A DNA stretch of 64,000 nucleotides, taken from contig JBBMNZ010000026.1 of NCBI GenBank assembly GCA_037954325.1, forward strand, positions 7,257,501-7,321,500, written 5' to 3'. The notes under the pieces are model-generated. The model had not been told where the DNA came from. It made no database searches and saw only the letters and a program-made list of their open reading frames with translations. Source of the DNA: Fistularia commersonii (taxonomy: Eukaryota > Chordata > Actinopteri > Syngnathiformes > Fistulariidae). Made by a program: the position numbers and the translations under genes. This document shows, one piece after another, positions 10,370-21,948 of this stretch; positions within the stretch are counted from its first letter, which is position 1; each line of letters begins with the position of its first letter.

Positions 10370-13300
10370 TTAGATGTTGTAGTTGTGTTAATGTATTAAA
10401 ATCGTAGATGTGTTGTGTGGATCTGTATATGTCGTTGTGTAGTTGTGTAGACATGTAGATGTTATGGATCTGTAGTTGTGAAGGCGTGTAAATATAAAGA
10501 TAGTGTTGTTGTGTAATTGTGTCGTTGTGTATTTGTGTAGTTGTCGAGGTGTGTACTTGTTTAGATGATGTAGAATCTACTATAAATAATAATTTATAGT
10601 ATACTATATAGTACTATATACTGTATATTCTATATACTATGTACATATATAGATCGATATAGATATAGTAGATAAATAGTAGATAGTTTGTTGTGTATTT
10701 GTGTAGATATACAATCGTGTATTTGTGTAGAGATACAGTTGTTTAATTGTTTGGTTGTGTAGATGTATTAGAATCATAGATGTTTTTGTGTAGATCTGTA
10801 TATGTCGTTGTGTAGTTGTGTAGACATGTGGATGTTATGGATCTGTTGTTGTGAAGGCGTGTAAATATAAAGATAGTGTTGTTGTGTAATTGTGTCGTTG
10901 TGTATTTGTGTAGTTGTCGAGGTGTGTACTTGTTTAGATGATGTAGAATCTACTATAAATAATAATTTATAGTATACTATATAGTACTGTATACTGTATA
11001 TTCTATATACTATATACATATATAGATCGATATAGATATAGTAGATAAATAGTAGATAGTTTGTTGTGTATTTGTGTAGATATACAATCGTGTATTTGTG
11101 TAGAGATACAGTTGTTTAGTTGTTTGGTTGTGTAGATGTATTAGAATCATAGACGTTTTTGTGTAGATCTGTATATGTCGTTGTGTAGTTGTGTAGACAT
11201 GTGGATGTTATGGATCTGTAGTTGTGAAGGCGTGTAAATATAAAGATAGTGTTGTTGTGTAATTGTGTCGTTGTGTATTTGTGTAGTTGTCGAGATGTGT
11301 ACTTGTTTAGATGATGTAGAATCTACTATAAATAATAATTTATAGTATACTATATAGTACTGTATACTGTATATTCTATATACTATATACATATATAGAT
11401 CGATATAGATATAGTAGATAAATAGTAGATAGTTTGTTGTGTATTTGTGTAGATATACAATTTGTGTAGTTTCTAGATATTTTGTTGTGTAGTTGTGTAT
11501 TTGCGTAGTCATACAATTGTGTAGTTGTGTATTGATACAGTGGTTTAGTTGTTTGGTTGTGTAGATGTATTAGAATCATAGATGTTTTTGTGTAGATCTG
11601 TATATGTCGTTGTGTAGACATGTAGATGTTATGGATTTGTAGTTGTGAAAGCGTGTAAATATATAGATAGTGATGTTGTGTAATTGTGTCGTTGTGTATT
11701 CGTGTAGTTGTGTAGGTGTGTATTCCTTGAGATTGTATGTTGTGTAGATTTATAGTTGTGTAGATGATGTAGAGTCTACTACAAATAATAATTTACAGTA
11801 TAACATATAGTTCTATACACTGTGCATTGTATATACTATATATATGTAGATAGATATAGATATAGTAGATAAATAGTAGATATTTTGTTTTGTATTTGTG
11901 TAGATATACAATCGTGTAGTTGTGTAGAGGTACAGTGGTTAAGTTGATTGGTTGTGTAGATGTATTAGAATCGTAGATGTGTAGTGTAGATCCGAATATG
12001 TCGTTGTGTAGTTGTGTAGACATGTAGATGTTATGGGTCTGGAGTTGTGAAGGCGTGTACATATATAGATAATGTTAATGTGTTGTTGTGTAGTCGTGTA
12101 GGTGTGTATTTGTTTAGATAGCTAGTTGTGTAGATTTATAGTTGTGTAGATGATGTAGAATCTACTATAAATAATAATTTATAGTATACTATATAGTACT
12201 ATATACAGTATATTGTTTATACTATATACATATATATAGATAGATATATATAGTAGATGACTATACATCTACAACGTAGATGTAGATGTGTAGATATTTT
12301 GTTGTGTATTTGTGTAGATATACAATTGTGTAGTTGTGTAGAGGGACAGCTGTTTAATTGTGTGGTTGTGTGGATGTTGATGTGTGATTGTGTAGATGTA
12401 TTGGAATCGTAGATGTGTATATCTTGTTGTTGTTGTTGTGTAGTTGTGTAGGCGTGTAGCTGTGCAAATGTGTAAGTGATGTTAATGTATATATGTAGAT
12501 TTATAATCGTGTAGTTGGGTAGATGTAGATGTGTAGTTGTGTAGATATTTTGTTGTGTATTTGTGTAGATATACAATCATGTAGTTGTGTAGAGGTACAG
12601 TTGTTTAGTTGTGTTGTTGTGTAGATGTATTGGAATCGTAGATGTGTATATGTTGTTGTTATATAGGAGTGTAGATGTGCAAATGTGTTGCTGATGTTCA
12701 TGTGTTGTTGTGTATTTGTGTAGATGATTTGTTATGTAGTAAGGGTTAATGTGGTAAAAGTGTAGATGTTGCAGATGTGTAGTTGTGTAGATATTTTGTT
12801 TTGTAGATGTACAGTTGTGTGATGTGTAGATGTTCTTGATATGTAGTTGTGTAGATCTGTTGTTTTGTGGTCGTGTAATCCTGTAGATGTGAAGTTATTT
12901 TGTTGTATAGACATGTAGATGCGTAGTTGTGTAGATGTACAATTGTGTGGTTGTGTAGATGTTGATGTGTAGATGAATAGTGTAGTGTTATTGATGTGTA
13001 GTTGTATAGGCGTGTAATTGTGTAGATGTATTTGTGTAAGTGTATTTGTGTAATTTTTCAGTCATGCAGTTGTGTAGATGTTCTTGATAAGTAGTCGTGT
13101 AGGTTTGTTGTGTAGTTCTGCGCGTAGTTGAGCAGTTGTGTAGTTGTGTAGATGTATAGCTGTGTAATTGTTTATTTGTATAGATGTATTGTTGTATGGA
13201 TATTTTGTTGTGTAGATGTTGATGTTTAGTTTCATAGATTTATAGCTGCAAATGTGAAGTTGTGTCGATAAATTGTCATGCAGACGTTCAGTTGTGTATA

Positions 13301-13740
13301 CGTGCAGCTGTGTGTAGATTTTGTTGTTGTAGATGTGTAGTTGTGTAGATGTCGAATCATAGAAGTGTAGCGTTTATGTGTAAATGTTGTTGTGTAGATG
13401 TGTAATAATTGTTGATGTGTCGTTGTGTAGATGCGTAGATGTTGTAAATGTTGCAGTTTAGTAGTGGTGTAGTTGTGTTGTTGTGTAAATGCTGTAGATG
13501 TGTCATCGTGATTGTGTAGATGTTTATGTGTAGTTGTCTTAATGTGCAGTTGTGTCGATGTGCAGATGTATGAACGTGTAGTTGTGTAGTAGTGGATTGA
13601 GATGTTGTTAATGTGGAGTTGGGTAAATGTGTAGTTGCGGATGTGTAGACGAGTAGATATTGTAGTTGTTTAGTTGTGTAGATTTTGTTTACATGTATCC
13701 ATGTAGTTGTGTAGTTGTATAGTTGTAGTTGTGTAGCTAT
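10370..13740. repeat. Large irregular minisatellite (GTTGTGTAGATG-like units) with higher-order repeat
   Basis: About 3.4 kb is made of degenerate 12-14 bp units such as GTTGTGTAGATGT. Within it a longer block starting GATGATGTAGAATCTAC recurs at 10564, 10937, 11310, 11763 and 12149; the first spacings are both 373 bp, then about 453 and 386. Each block holds an AT-rich core (TACTATATAGTACTATATAC-like). Minus-strand frames read as repetitive Thr/Gln/His strings and are not genes. Confidence 0.9.
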
Positions 13741-13846
13741 TCCCTGCAGGCTGGCTGCAGATTCTAAAGAGCCTCCTGCAGAAAGACACACACTCATTTA
13801 TCACAGGTGTTGCCGGGATTCAAAACCGGGAATGGAGTCACCGAAG

Positions 13847-13848
<2 letters not shown>

Positions 13849-13893
<45 letters not shown>
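13849..13893. repeat. CA microsatellite
   Basis: About 22 CA units at the edge of the minisatellite region. Confidence 0.95.
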
Positions 13894-13894
<1 letters not shown>

Positions 13895-14028
13895 TAAATC
13901 TATTGTTGACGGGACCATATCCAGGACAAACATCAGACCAATTGATAATCGAACCTGCTGTCAGAGGTCACAGCTCATCAGACTGACAGCAAAATCATTT
14001 CGAGGATAATCCCCCTTTGTCCCCCCCG

Positions 14029-14031
<3 letters not shown>

Positions 14032-14115
<84 letters not shown>

Positions 14116-14131
14116 ACAGACACACACACTT
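14032..14131. repeat. Long CA microsatellite
   Basis: About 100 bp of CA with a few CAGA variants near its end; the longest CA tract in the window. Confidence 0.95.
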
Positions 14132-14482
14132 TCAAGTGGTGATGCTGCTCACGGATGCTTATATAACTATCTGAGTGTATGTGTTTTTCACATGAATACA
14201 CCTCCCTCTCTCTTGCTCTCTCACACACACACAGACACACACACACCCACTTGCAGTAACTAGGCCAGATTAAATGTGCTCTTTACAAACAAGATGGACC
14301 GTGAGTAATCTCATCGCGGAGGGACAACTCAGCCGCTGTTGGAAAAGAAAAGGGTGAAAAAGCCGAAAGAGGCGAGAAAGAGCTTTTTCTGTTTATTTTC
14401 CATCCCAAAACCAACTCGAAAACCTTCCTCCGTGTGTGTATGTGTGTGTGTGTTCCCGGAGAACGACAACGGGCACAAAGGT

Positions 14483-14485
<3 letters not shown>

Positions 14486-14514
<29 letters not shown>
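14486..14514. repeat. CA microsatellite
   Basis: About 14 CA units; a short GT tract lies just before it (14434-14453), so the two can pair as an inverted repeat. Confidence 0.9.
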
Positions 14515-14516
<2 letters not shown>

Positions 14517-14802
14517 TGAACACACAGAAAGAGGCCCCTGTTCTGTGCTGGCTGCAAATCTGGAGGTCGGCGAGGTTTAGGAAACCGGATAAAACAAAAA
14601 AAGGATGGGTGAAAAAAGGCTCTCGAGTGTTTTCTCTAAACCCTCCAGACATTCGAGGCTTTCTGTCATCTGTTTCTTCACCAGAGAGGAAAAAAAAAAA
14701 CCTGTCTGTCCTGCAGGGAGGTGGGGGGGGGGGGGGCGACGGGGACGTCACGTGGCGTTAAACTGTACTGCCAGAGGTCACGGATGGAAGCTGCCTCTGT
14801 AC

Positions 14803-14829
14803 AAACACACACACACACACACACACACA
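14803..14829. repeat. CA microsatellite
   Basis: About 13 CA units in the intergenic interval. Confidence 0.9.
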
Positions 14830-15054
14830 TATGCTCACAGAAAATTTTCACACATACAGAAAGGCAGCACTGGAACTTTCTCTCTCTCGATGAGGAATGA
14901 AGAAGAAAAAAAAGAAGAGAGAAGAGAATCAGCTCTTATGTAATACCTGGCGATCACACAAATAGCTCACAGAGAAACAGTGGCAAAAAAAAAAAGAAAC
15001 ACCAGTTCAGCACAGGCTCTGCTGGGCTGCCATCTTAATACACACCCCAGGCCA

Positions 15055-15098
<44 letters not shown>
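15055..15098. repeat. GT microsatellite
   Basis: About 22 GT units; a second GT tract lies at 15217-15243. Confidence 0.95.
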
Positions 15099-15100
<2 letters not shown>

Positions 15101-15884
15101 ACCGTCAATTGATTGAGGAGCAACCAACCCATCCTTAATGGTCGATTATGTTTTGACTGATAGCCACATATGTGGCTAAGAATAAAGCGGCAATGGCATC
15201 CATGTGTGTGGAGACACATGTGTGTGTGTGTGTGTGTGTGTGTGGGTGTGCATGGAGAGGAATTCAGAGAAGAGTCTGGACTAACTGCTTTCAAATCCCC
15301 CCTTTTGATGAGTAAACCGCCAGCCGGCGCGCCTGACCTCCCTCAGATGGACCGATGCTTGAGATCCATTCCACATCGCCGCGTGTATAATCAAAACACT
15401 CCTTCTGCTCGTCACCAAGAGCAAACAGAAGATTTCCAAAAATACGGGGCCGTAATTGCAGCATTTAGTCTTTTATTTTAATTATAGGCTTGTTTAAACC
15501 TCTACAAATGTTACAGTTCTCCTCAGAAGCAAGGCCCAAGACAGTTTGTTTACATAAACATTGGGCTGCGAGCAAATGACCAGCTGGATTAGTATGTCGT
15601 TCACTGTCTGAGCACGCTTGTTGCCATGGTACCGTAACAAGCTGATGACCAGACGACCTATAGAAACTAAAAAAAGCGATCGATTTGCATCCATATTGAT
15701 TTATTCAGTTTTTTTCTGGGCGCAGACGATGTAACAATGACACTAAGTAAAAATGACAATATGTCAATATTGTCAACAATGACAACAATCACTAAGGTGT
15801 ATTAATGTCAATAGATTTTTTAACCTGTTTTTTGTTGTCTTTGTCCTATTTAATGTCTTTATTTATTGTTTATTTATTGCCTCT

Positions 15885-16260
15885 GTCCTTTTGAGATGAG
15901 ATAAGATAAGAGATGTACTTTGTTGATCCCAGGACTGTGGCAGCATAAAATAAAATAAAATACTTAATATGATCAAATAAAATGATACTTATGATAAAAT
16001 AAAATAATTAATATAATAAAATAAGATAAAATTATTAATATGATAAAATAAAATAATAATTATGATAAAATAGAGTAAAATTAGAATTAAATTAAATAAG
16101 AAATTTAAAGTATAAAAGTATTAAAAGTACTATACATATTTACCTCAATTATAGCAGGGAAAAAATTGTGCAATGTGCACAATTTTATGTAAAGTCTATG
16201 TAAAGTTTATGTAAAGTCTATGTAAACTCAGTAGCAGTGTGTAATTGGACAGGGTTAAGG
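15885..16260. repeat. LINE-like 3' UTR remnant with ATAAA tract
   Basis: GATGTACTTTGTTGATCCCAG is followed by an ATAAA-rich tract, then ACTATACATATTTACCTCA and GTGTAATTGGACAGGG. The same order of blocks recurs at 39650-39900, so it is an interspersed repeat. This layout is common in the 3' ends of fish LINEs; the exact family is not identified. Confidence 0.6.
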
Positions 16261-16475
16261 GATGTGGTAGGATGTGATGCGGTGGCAAATTGATAGGGAT
16301 CAATAAGGTACAATCAGATCTTCCTTATCTTTTTATCTCCATTTGTGTGTCTGTGCATGTGATGCCTACAAGTGCATGAGTTTGGCTCAATACTGTTATT
16401 ACTTGTAGGTTTGTAGCATTGATGGCATCTAGTGGTCATTGTGCATTATTACAACAATTTCTGAAAAAAACAAAA

Positions 16476-16481
<6 letters not shown>

Positions 16482-16509
<28 letters not shown>
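16482..16509. repeat. AT microsatellite
   Basis: About 13-14 AT units. Confidence 0.95.
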
Positions 16510-16511
<2 letters not shown>

Positions 16512-16514
16512 ACA

Positions 16515-16925
16515 TTATTCATGCATCATATAGAGACCAAAAACAATTCACGCTGTCAATGACATGTCATAAAGACAAGAAACCATTCAGCCTCTCATTC
16601 ATGCATTATATAGAGAAGTACATATATTCACCCTCTCATTCACATGTCGCGTAGAAACTTGCAACCATTAACTCTGTCATTCACATGCCATATAGGGATA
16701 TATTGTATAGCTATATGTCCCTTTATAACTTTTATGTCATACAACCCTCTCATTCAGACATTCCTTGGGGACATAAAACCATTCTCCCTGTCATTCACAC
16801 GTCTGCGCAATTTAGGTTTTCCATTTAACCTGCTGCATGTGTTGGATTGTGGCCGGAAACGCGAGCAAACACGGGGAGAACACGCAAACTCCACACAGAA
16901 AGGCCTCCAGACAGAATCAATCAGG
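16515..16925. repeat. Degenerate satellite-like repeat (CATTCACATGTC units)
   Basis: Units of about 50 bp recur with ACCATTCACCCTCTCATTCACATGTC-like sequence followed by ATATAGGGACA. They end in GGGGAGAACACGCAAACTCC, a junction seen with this repeat in many fish genomes. Copies are diverged. Confidence 0.6.
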
Positions 16926-17639
16926 GACCTTCTTGCTGTGAGGCGGAAACGCCCGATGTTATGTCATTCATTTGAATTTTAAACTTCCCACGCCTGTCAG
17001 GTGTATGCAGAGGGAGGCACAACAGATGTCTGGTTGGGGTTAAATCTCTTATATTGTTACGTGGAGAAAACAGACGCTATAATTAATAAAAACTGGATGG
17101 ATGTGAGTCAAACCATCTTTGCTAAGAGTCAGTTCACTATAAAAAAAAGCAAAAGTCAAAGACGACGGGAACAAGACAGAAAGACCATTTGAAATCACCT
17201 ATTGTTTACAACAACAGCACAGACAGGAGAGCAAATATTTACTAGAAAATAGTGCACGTGCGTGGTGTTCACCCACACACACAGGAAGAAACCATACTGT
17301 GGCATTTGCCATTCTCTATATCACCCCTTAAATCCAGTTGAATTATATTTAATTTTGAATTTTCTTACCCTCCATAATAAATAAAGTGTATTGCACACAA
17401 CACCTTTAAACCTACATTAAATGCAAGTTAACTATTTCATTTTTTTTTTGCTTTTTATACTTTTCATATCTTAACACAAAACCCAAATGTAAAGTTTTTA
17501 CCTAAACTACCCTGTCTTTCATATTTGAATACCACATAAAATGAGGGGGGAAAAAAATTGAAACATAACATATTATTGACTATTAAATGCCATCTATGAG
17601 CTTCTAAATTCAAAACATGTTACCAGAAAAACAACTCTA

Positions 17640-18115
17640 CCAGTTATATTATTCAGAAGTACAAAAAGTCGGGGGCCATATGAATCCTTGTATTACTTGT
17701 TATCAAAAAGGAGGAATGCAACGTTTTTCATTATTTCAATTTTAGACTCAGTTCACAAATGCTAAATAGAAAAATGGGCTGCCGGACCGAATTTTAATAT
17801 TTAATTTGTCAGGTTTACGAGACCCGATTTGATTGTATATTGAAAAACAAAAGAACACATTACACACAAACCGGAAAGGAATCAGTACATATTCAAAACT
17901 GTGTTTTGGCAAAGGTCAAAGTTTCTTGCGGCAAGAGTGTGGCCACAGGTCTACTGCCATCTTCTGGTTAAATATAAAATAACTTTTTGAACACCGTTTT
18001 ACACTGCGGTCAACAGTGCTGGCAGCTTCATATCAGTGGTTTTATGACAGCGGTTGCGGGCCGGTGTAAACATGAGCACGGGCCACATTTGGCCCACGGG
18101 CCGGACTTTGGACAT
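17640..18115. mobile_element. hAT-like element remnant
   Basis: The right end reads ACATTTGGCCCACGGGCC followed by GGACTTTGGACATGCC, very like the terminal sequence of Charlie/hAT elements. A possible internal or second end (GGGCTGCCGGACCG) lies near 17778. The limits are approximate. Confidence 0.45.
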
Positions 18116-19417
18116 GCCAACAAGGATTATTATACATTAACTACAACATTTATGATTTTTATCTTCAAACGGCGGGCCTGTAATTATATGTCACAACAAA
18201 ACATATCTGTCTTTCTCGACAGCCTGAAAATCCCGCGAGACGTTGCAGCGGTACTGTATCTGGGTCATTTTCTTTCTTTCTAAATGAGGGACTGTTTTGC
18301 TGCCTTGTGCTTTTTAATGAATTAGATGTCTACAGGGTATCCGGTAGACATCTAAAATTGGAAACACACCCAAAAAAATAAAATAAAAAAAAAAAACAGA
18401 GTGGAGGCTGATTTGGAAGATTCCACTGCACGTTAAACAAAAATCCGTCGGATCTTCTTGGGAGATTTGCCCCTTCTTCTGTTATCCGGAGTTCTTCATG
18501 TTCGAAGCAGTCTTGGGAATTCTATGACCTTAAGTACAAATCTGTCCCAGAAGCAACTTCCCCCCTCATATAAACCGTGACCTCGGAAAGAGAAGAAAAC
18601 CCCTGGAGAAAACAGAGCCTGAACACATCTCCGGGATTTTCACAAAGTGAAAGGAGTCACTCTGTTATGACGGATTAGCTCTGTAATCCCCGCCGACCGG
18701 TGTTATGACAACACGTTAATGAATGTTGTCGTCCAGACGCGGAAAACACGTGGATTTGAACGGCCGGAGAATCGAATTTACGTTTGCATCGTTCATATCC
18801 GCCTGGCCCCGCCGGCTGGAGTCGACGTTCGGAAAAATACATTTTTCTCAGCCGATTTTGTCAATTTGGCCTCTGCTCCAGTTGGATTATCTAAATGTTT
18901 TCCTGAGCGACGTGCGAGCGGTCGGCTTTTTGCCCCCCTGCCCTTCACTCCCATTATCTCGCCGGCTCTTCTCCTGTTCCCGAGGCAATGAGTCATCATC
19001 GCGAGATAACCCGAGCATCACGGTCATTTCGCCCGACCGCGCGGAAGCCGACACGAATAGGAAGAGAATCTCATCTTACATGCTACCCTTCTTTCGGGAT
19101 GAGCTGACCGAATCCTTCCTCTGCTGCTGGCTCAGGGAGGCCCCCATGACGACGGACGAAAATCCGCGCTTCGGGTCAGGTCCTCTCAGACGGATGTTGC
19201 GGATGGCCGCCTCCGAACTCCCCTCCTCGCAGGTTCACCTCTGCCTCTCCTCCGGATCGATGTCAGCTCTCCATGACGCAGTGTTTCTCATGAACACCTC
19301 CCTCCTCACCTCCAGGTCTTTTCCACAGTTGACACAGCGTAAATGCTATAGAGCACTACGGATCACGCGTGAATAGCTCTGCTGACAGTCCTGCCTTCTT
19401 GCTCTGTTTATCTTCCC

Positions 19418-19459
<42 letters not shown>

Positions 19460-20600
19460 ACCGCTTTCAATTGCTTCTTACTGTAAAGCCCTTTGAAGTA
19501 GAAAGACAAGGAGGTGTGAGGGGGTTGTAGCTGAATAAGGAGCTGGAAGGGCGGGCGGGTATCTGGCAGGGGGTCAGAGTATTGTTTGACACAGAAAGAG
19601 TCCCTTCTATTGTGCGACAGCTTCACATCTGAGACCGAGAGGGAGAGTCGACAGGCGTAAAACACAGCGCCTCTTATTATCCCGCTACCTGCTGTGACCC
19701 TAAGCCCACCCCTGCGCCCTCCTCCCCCATCCCAACCCCCGCAAGACTTGCATGACAAACGCACTTACACAGAGGAGCTTAAAAGAGAGAGCTCGCCCTG
19801 TGCACGGGTGCGATCCTACGCTTTATTTCGTCGGCCACAAATAGAAGAGAGACCGCGGGTGACGCGGGGGAAAAAAAAAGCCTCTGAAGCGACTTCCGGC
19901 CTTTTGTGATGAACTCACATAAGACTCTCGCAACAGAGCTCTATGTGTGGCCCAAAAATTGAGAGATGTGGTTAAAAAAAAAAAAAAAATGGAGAAGTTA
20001 TAAGGGATTAGGGTCTTGCGAGCAGCTCGAAACACAGTGGCCATGACTTGATCGAGTTTTAATGACAGGTATGGAATTTTTTTAAACTTTTTTTTCCTTT
20101 TTTTTTTTGGAAAAAAAATCTAAAAAACAAACAAAAAAAAAAGGGATGGGAGTGTGTGGAAACAGGTTCATATTGTTTCCGAACGTCTTCCCTTAAAATG
20201 TTACAACTTGGATGCTGTATTAGCATTCAGCCTGTAAAAAATATTCTGAGCAAAAAAGAAAAAAACGAATCGATGTGACACGCAGGGTGAGCCTGTCAAG
20301 TAGATACTGCTAATTTTTTCAGTTCATGTTGATTTTGGCATTCCCTTTTAGCAAAAACAGCGGCGTTCTTCATCGTCAAAACCTTACTAACACGGCCATT
20401 TTAGGTGATTTTAAGATCTTGATCTGCACCGTTCAGGCTGCTTCGGAGTCTCACGTACGTGTTTTTACTTCCCGATGCAAACGAAACGGACCTAATGGCA
20501 GAATTCCTGTGACATATGGCATCCCGCGTTTATTTGATGTATCTGGTTTGTCTCTCAAAGTCAAAATTACAAGACACGTACCAGAACATGTAGCAATTTT
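18116..20600. other. Intergenic interval with GC-rich patch, no firm gene
   Basis: It lies between the tacc1 5' end and the ddhd2 3' end. It contains a 12-bp perfect inverted repeat (18322-18333 with 18344-18355) and a CpG-rich patch at about 18.65-19.35 kb holding a 217-codon plus-strand ORF (18723-19376) of no recognised family. Poly-A/T runs lie at 19976-19990 and 20100-20145. No exon could be tied to a known gene. Confidence 0.5.
19436..19461. repeat. CT/CA microsatellite
   Basis: A CT run (19421-19435) passes into about 13 CA units. Confidence 0.9.
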
Positions 20601-20842
20601 TTGCAGTTTTATTTAGTATGTATTGTTATAAATCAAGATCAGGTCCATTGTGTGAATAGAGAAACCACTAGAAGTAGGCAGGGGAAAAAAAAAAGATCCC
20701 ATGTAGAGACAGTAATGAGCCAGTAAATTTAGACATTATTTAGTTTTCAGCATATTTCAACTGTGTTGTTGAGAAGAGGGCTCTGGTACAAAATACTGAA
20801 ATAACGACGTGTATGAGATAGTGGAAAATAAAACTATAAATC

Positions 20843-20885
20843 ATAATGGGGGTGCAGTGGTTAGCGATTCTGCTTCCATATGGAA
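20843..20885 (+). mobile_element. tRNA-derived SINE fragment (5' part)
   Basis: GGTGCAGTGGTTAGCGATTCT resembles the A-box part of tRNA-derived fish SINEs. The B box and body are not clear, so it is a short relic in the likely ddhd2 3'UTR or flank. Confidence 0.3.
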
Positions 20886-21948
20886 ACATCATTTCCACAT
20901 AACTTACCGTACTGAATATTCTATTTATATTCAATTTACACAATGTAAAAACCTCCTTATTGCTGGATCCATCAATCAAATTGGATTTTTTTTTTCCTGG
21001 TACACACAAAATTTTTGGACATAAAGACATTTGCAATTCAGAAAATATATTTTTTATAGTATCTTGTTGCAAAGTAATATAGCAGAGTCGGGTCTGATTC
21101 AGTAAGTGCAATTGTTATTTGCGAAAGTATAGTCAGATTGTTGCAAGCATGGTGGTGAAGAAGAGTAATTTCACTCATACATATAAAAGCAGTATTCATT
21201 CAAGCGCCTGGCCTTCTACCCTTCATATCTAGATTTTTTTTTTCCTCTGGGGTTTATTTGTTTCACGCATGTATAATTATTGTCATGCTGAAATAAATCC
21301 TTCAAACAAACTAAAAAATACAAAAAAGGACTTCAAAACTATTTCTTCATTGCACATGATCAGGAGACTCTTTGGGCTTCGAAGGGCATCAGAAACGGTA
21401 GAATGAAAATAGCTGCGAGGATCAACCTTCATCTTCCGCATTAGAAACTAATAAAGTCCATCAAAAATGTGCTGTTTAACTACAAATTAGAGCAGCAGAC
21501 TCTTTGAGGTTCAACATCCTTTGATCATTATGAAAAGAGCAGTCTTGGTTTGGTTTTTAACACTATCATGATAGTAAATGTAAAATACCCCATTTTTCTG
21601 CAATAGCTGCACGTATGACTTGTCTCTAATTTTGATCCAAGCAGGTCAGAGAAAAAAAAAAAAAAAGGTACTGGTTAGAAGACAGAAAAGTGCGACGAGT
21701 AGAATAGCATTAAATGTCGAGATGGAGTTAAATTAATTCACGGACTCCCAGAACAGTTCGGCAAATCCGAGACTTCAAATTGGTGCTGACTGGCGTTTCT
21801 GAATAGAGACAGCCTGACCGCCGCCAAACAGTGGAACAGCCAGGTAGCGTTCCAACCGTGAGGCATTCTGGCATAGTCCAACCTTTGGTTCTTTCAACTG
21901 TTTGTTTCCCAGGTAACCAAAGCACGTGTATCTTCAGTAAAATGTGGA

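Noticed and set aside
10774..13797. Series of minus-strand ORFs rich in Thr, Gln, His and Tyr
   Set aside because: They are translations of the GTTGTGTAGATG minisatellite; similar strings appear because the DNA units repeat, with no starts, splice signals or conserved domain.
14329..14943. Overlapping 112-140 codon ORFs in the CA-rich interval
   Set aside because: They run through CA/GT repeats and overlap on both strands; no domain or splice support.
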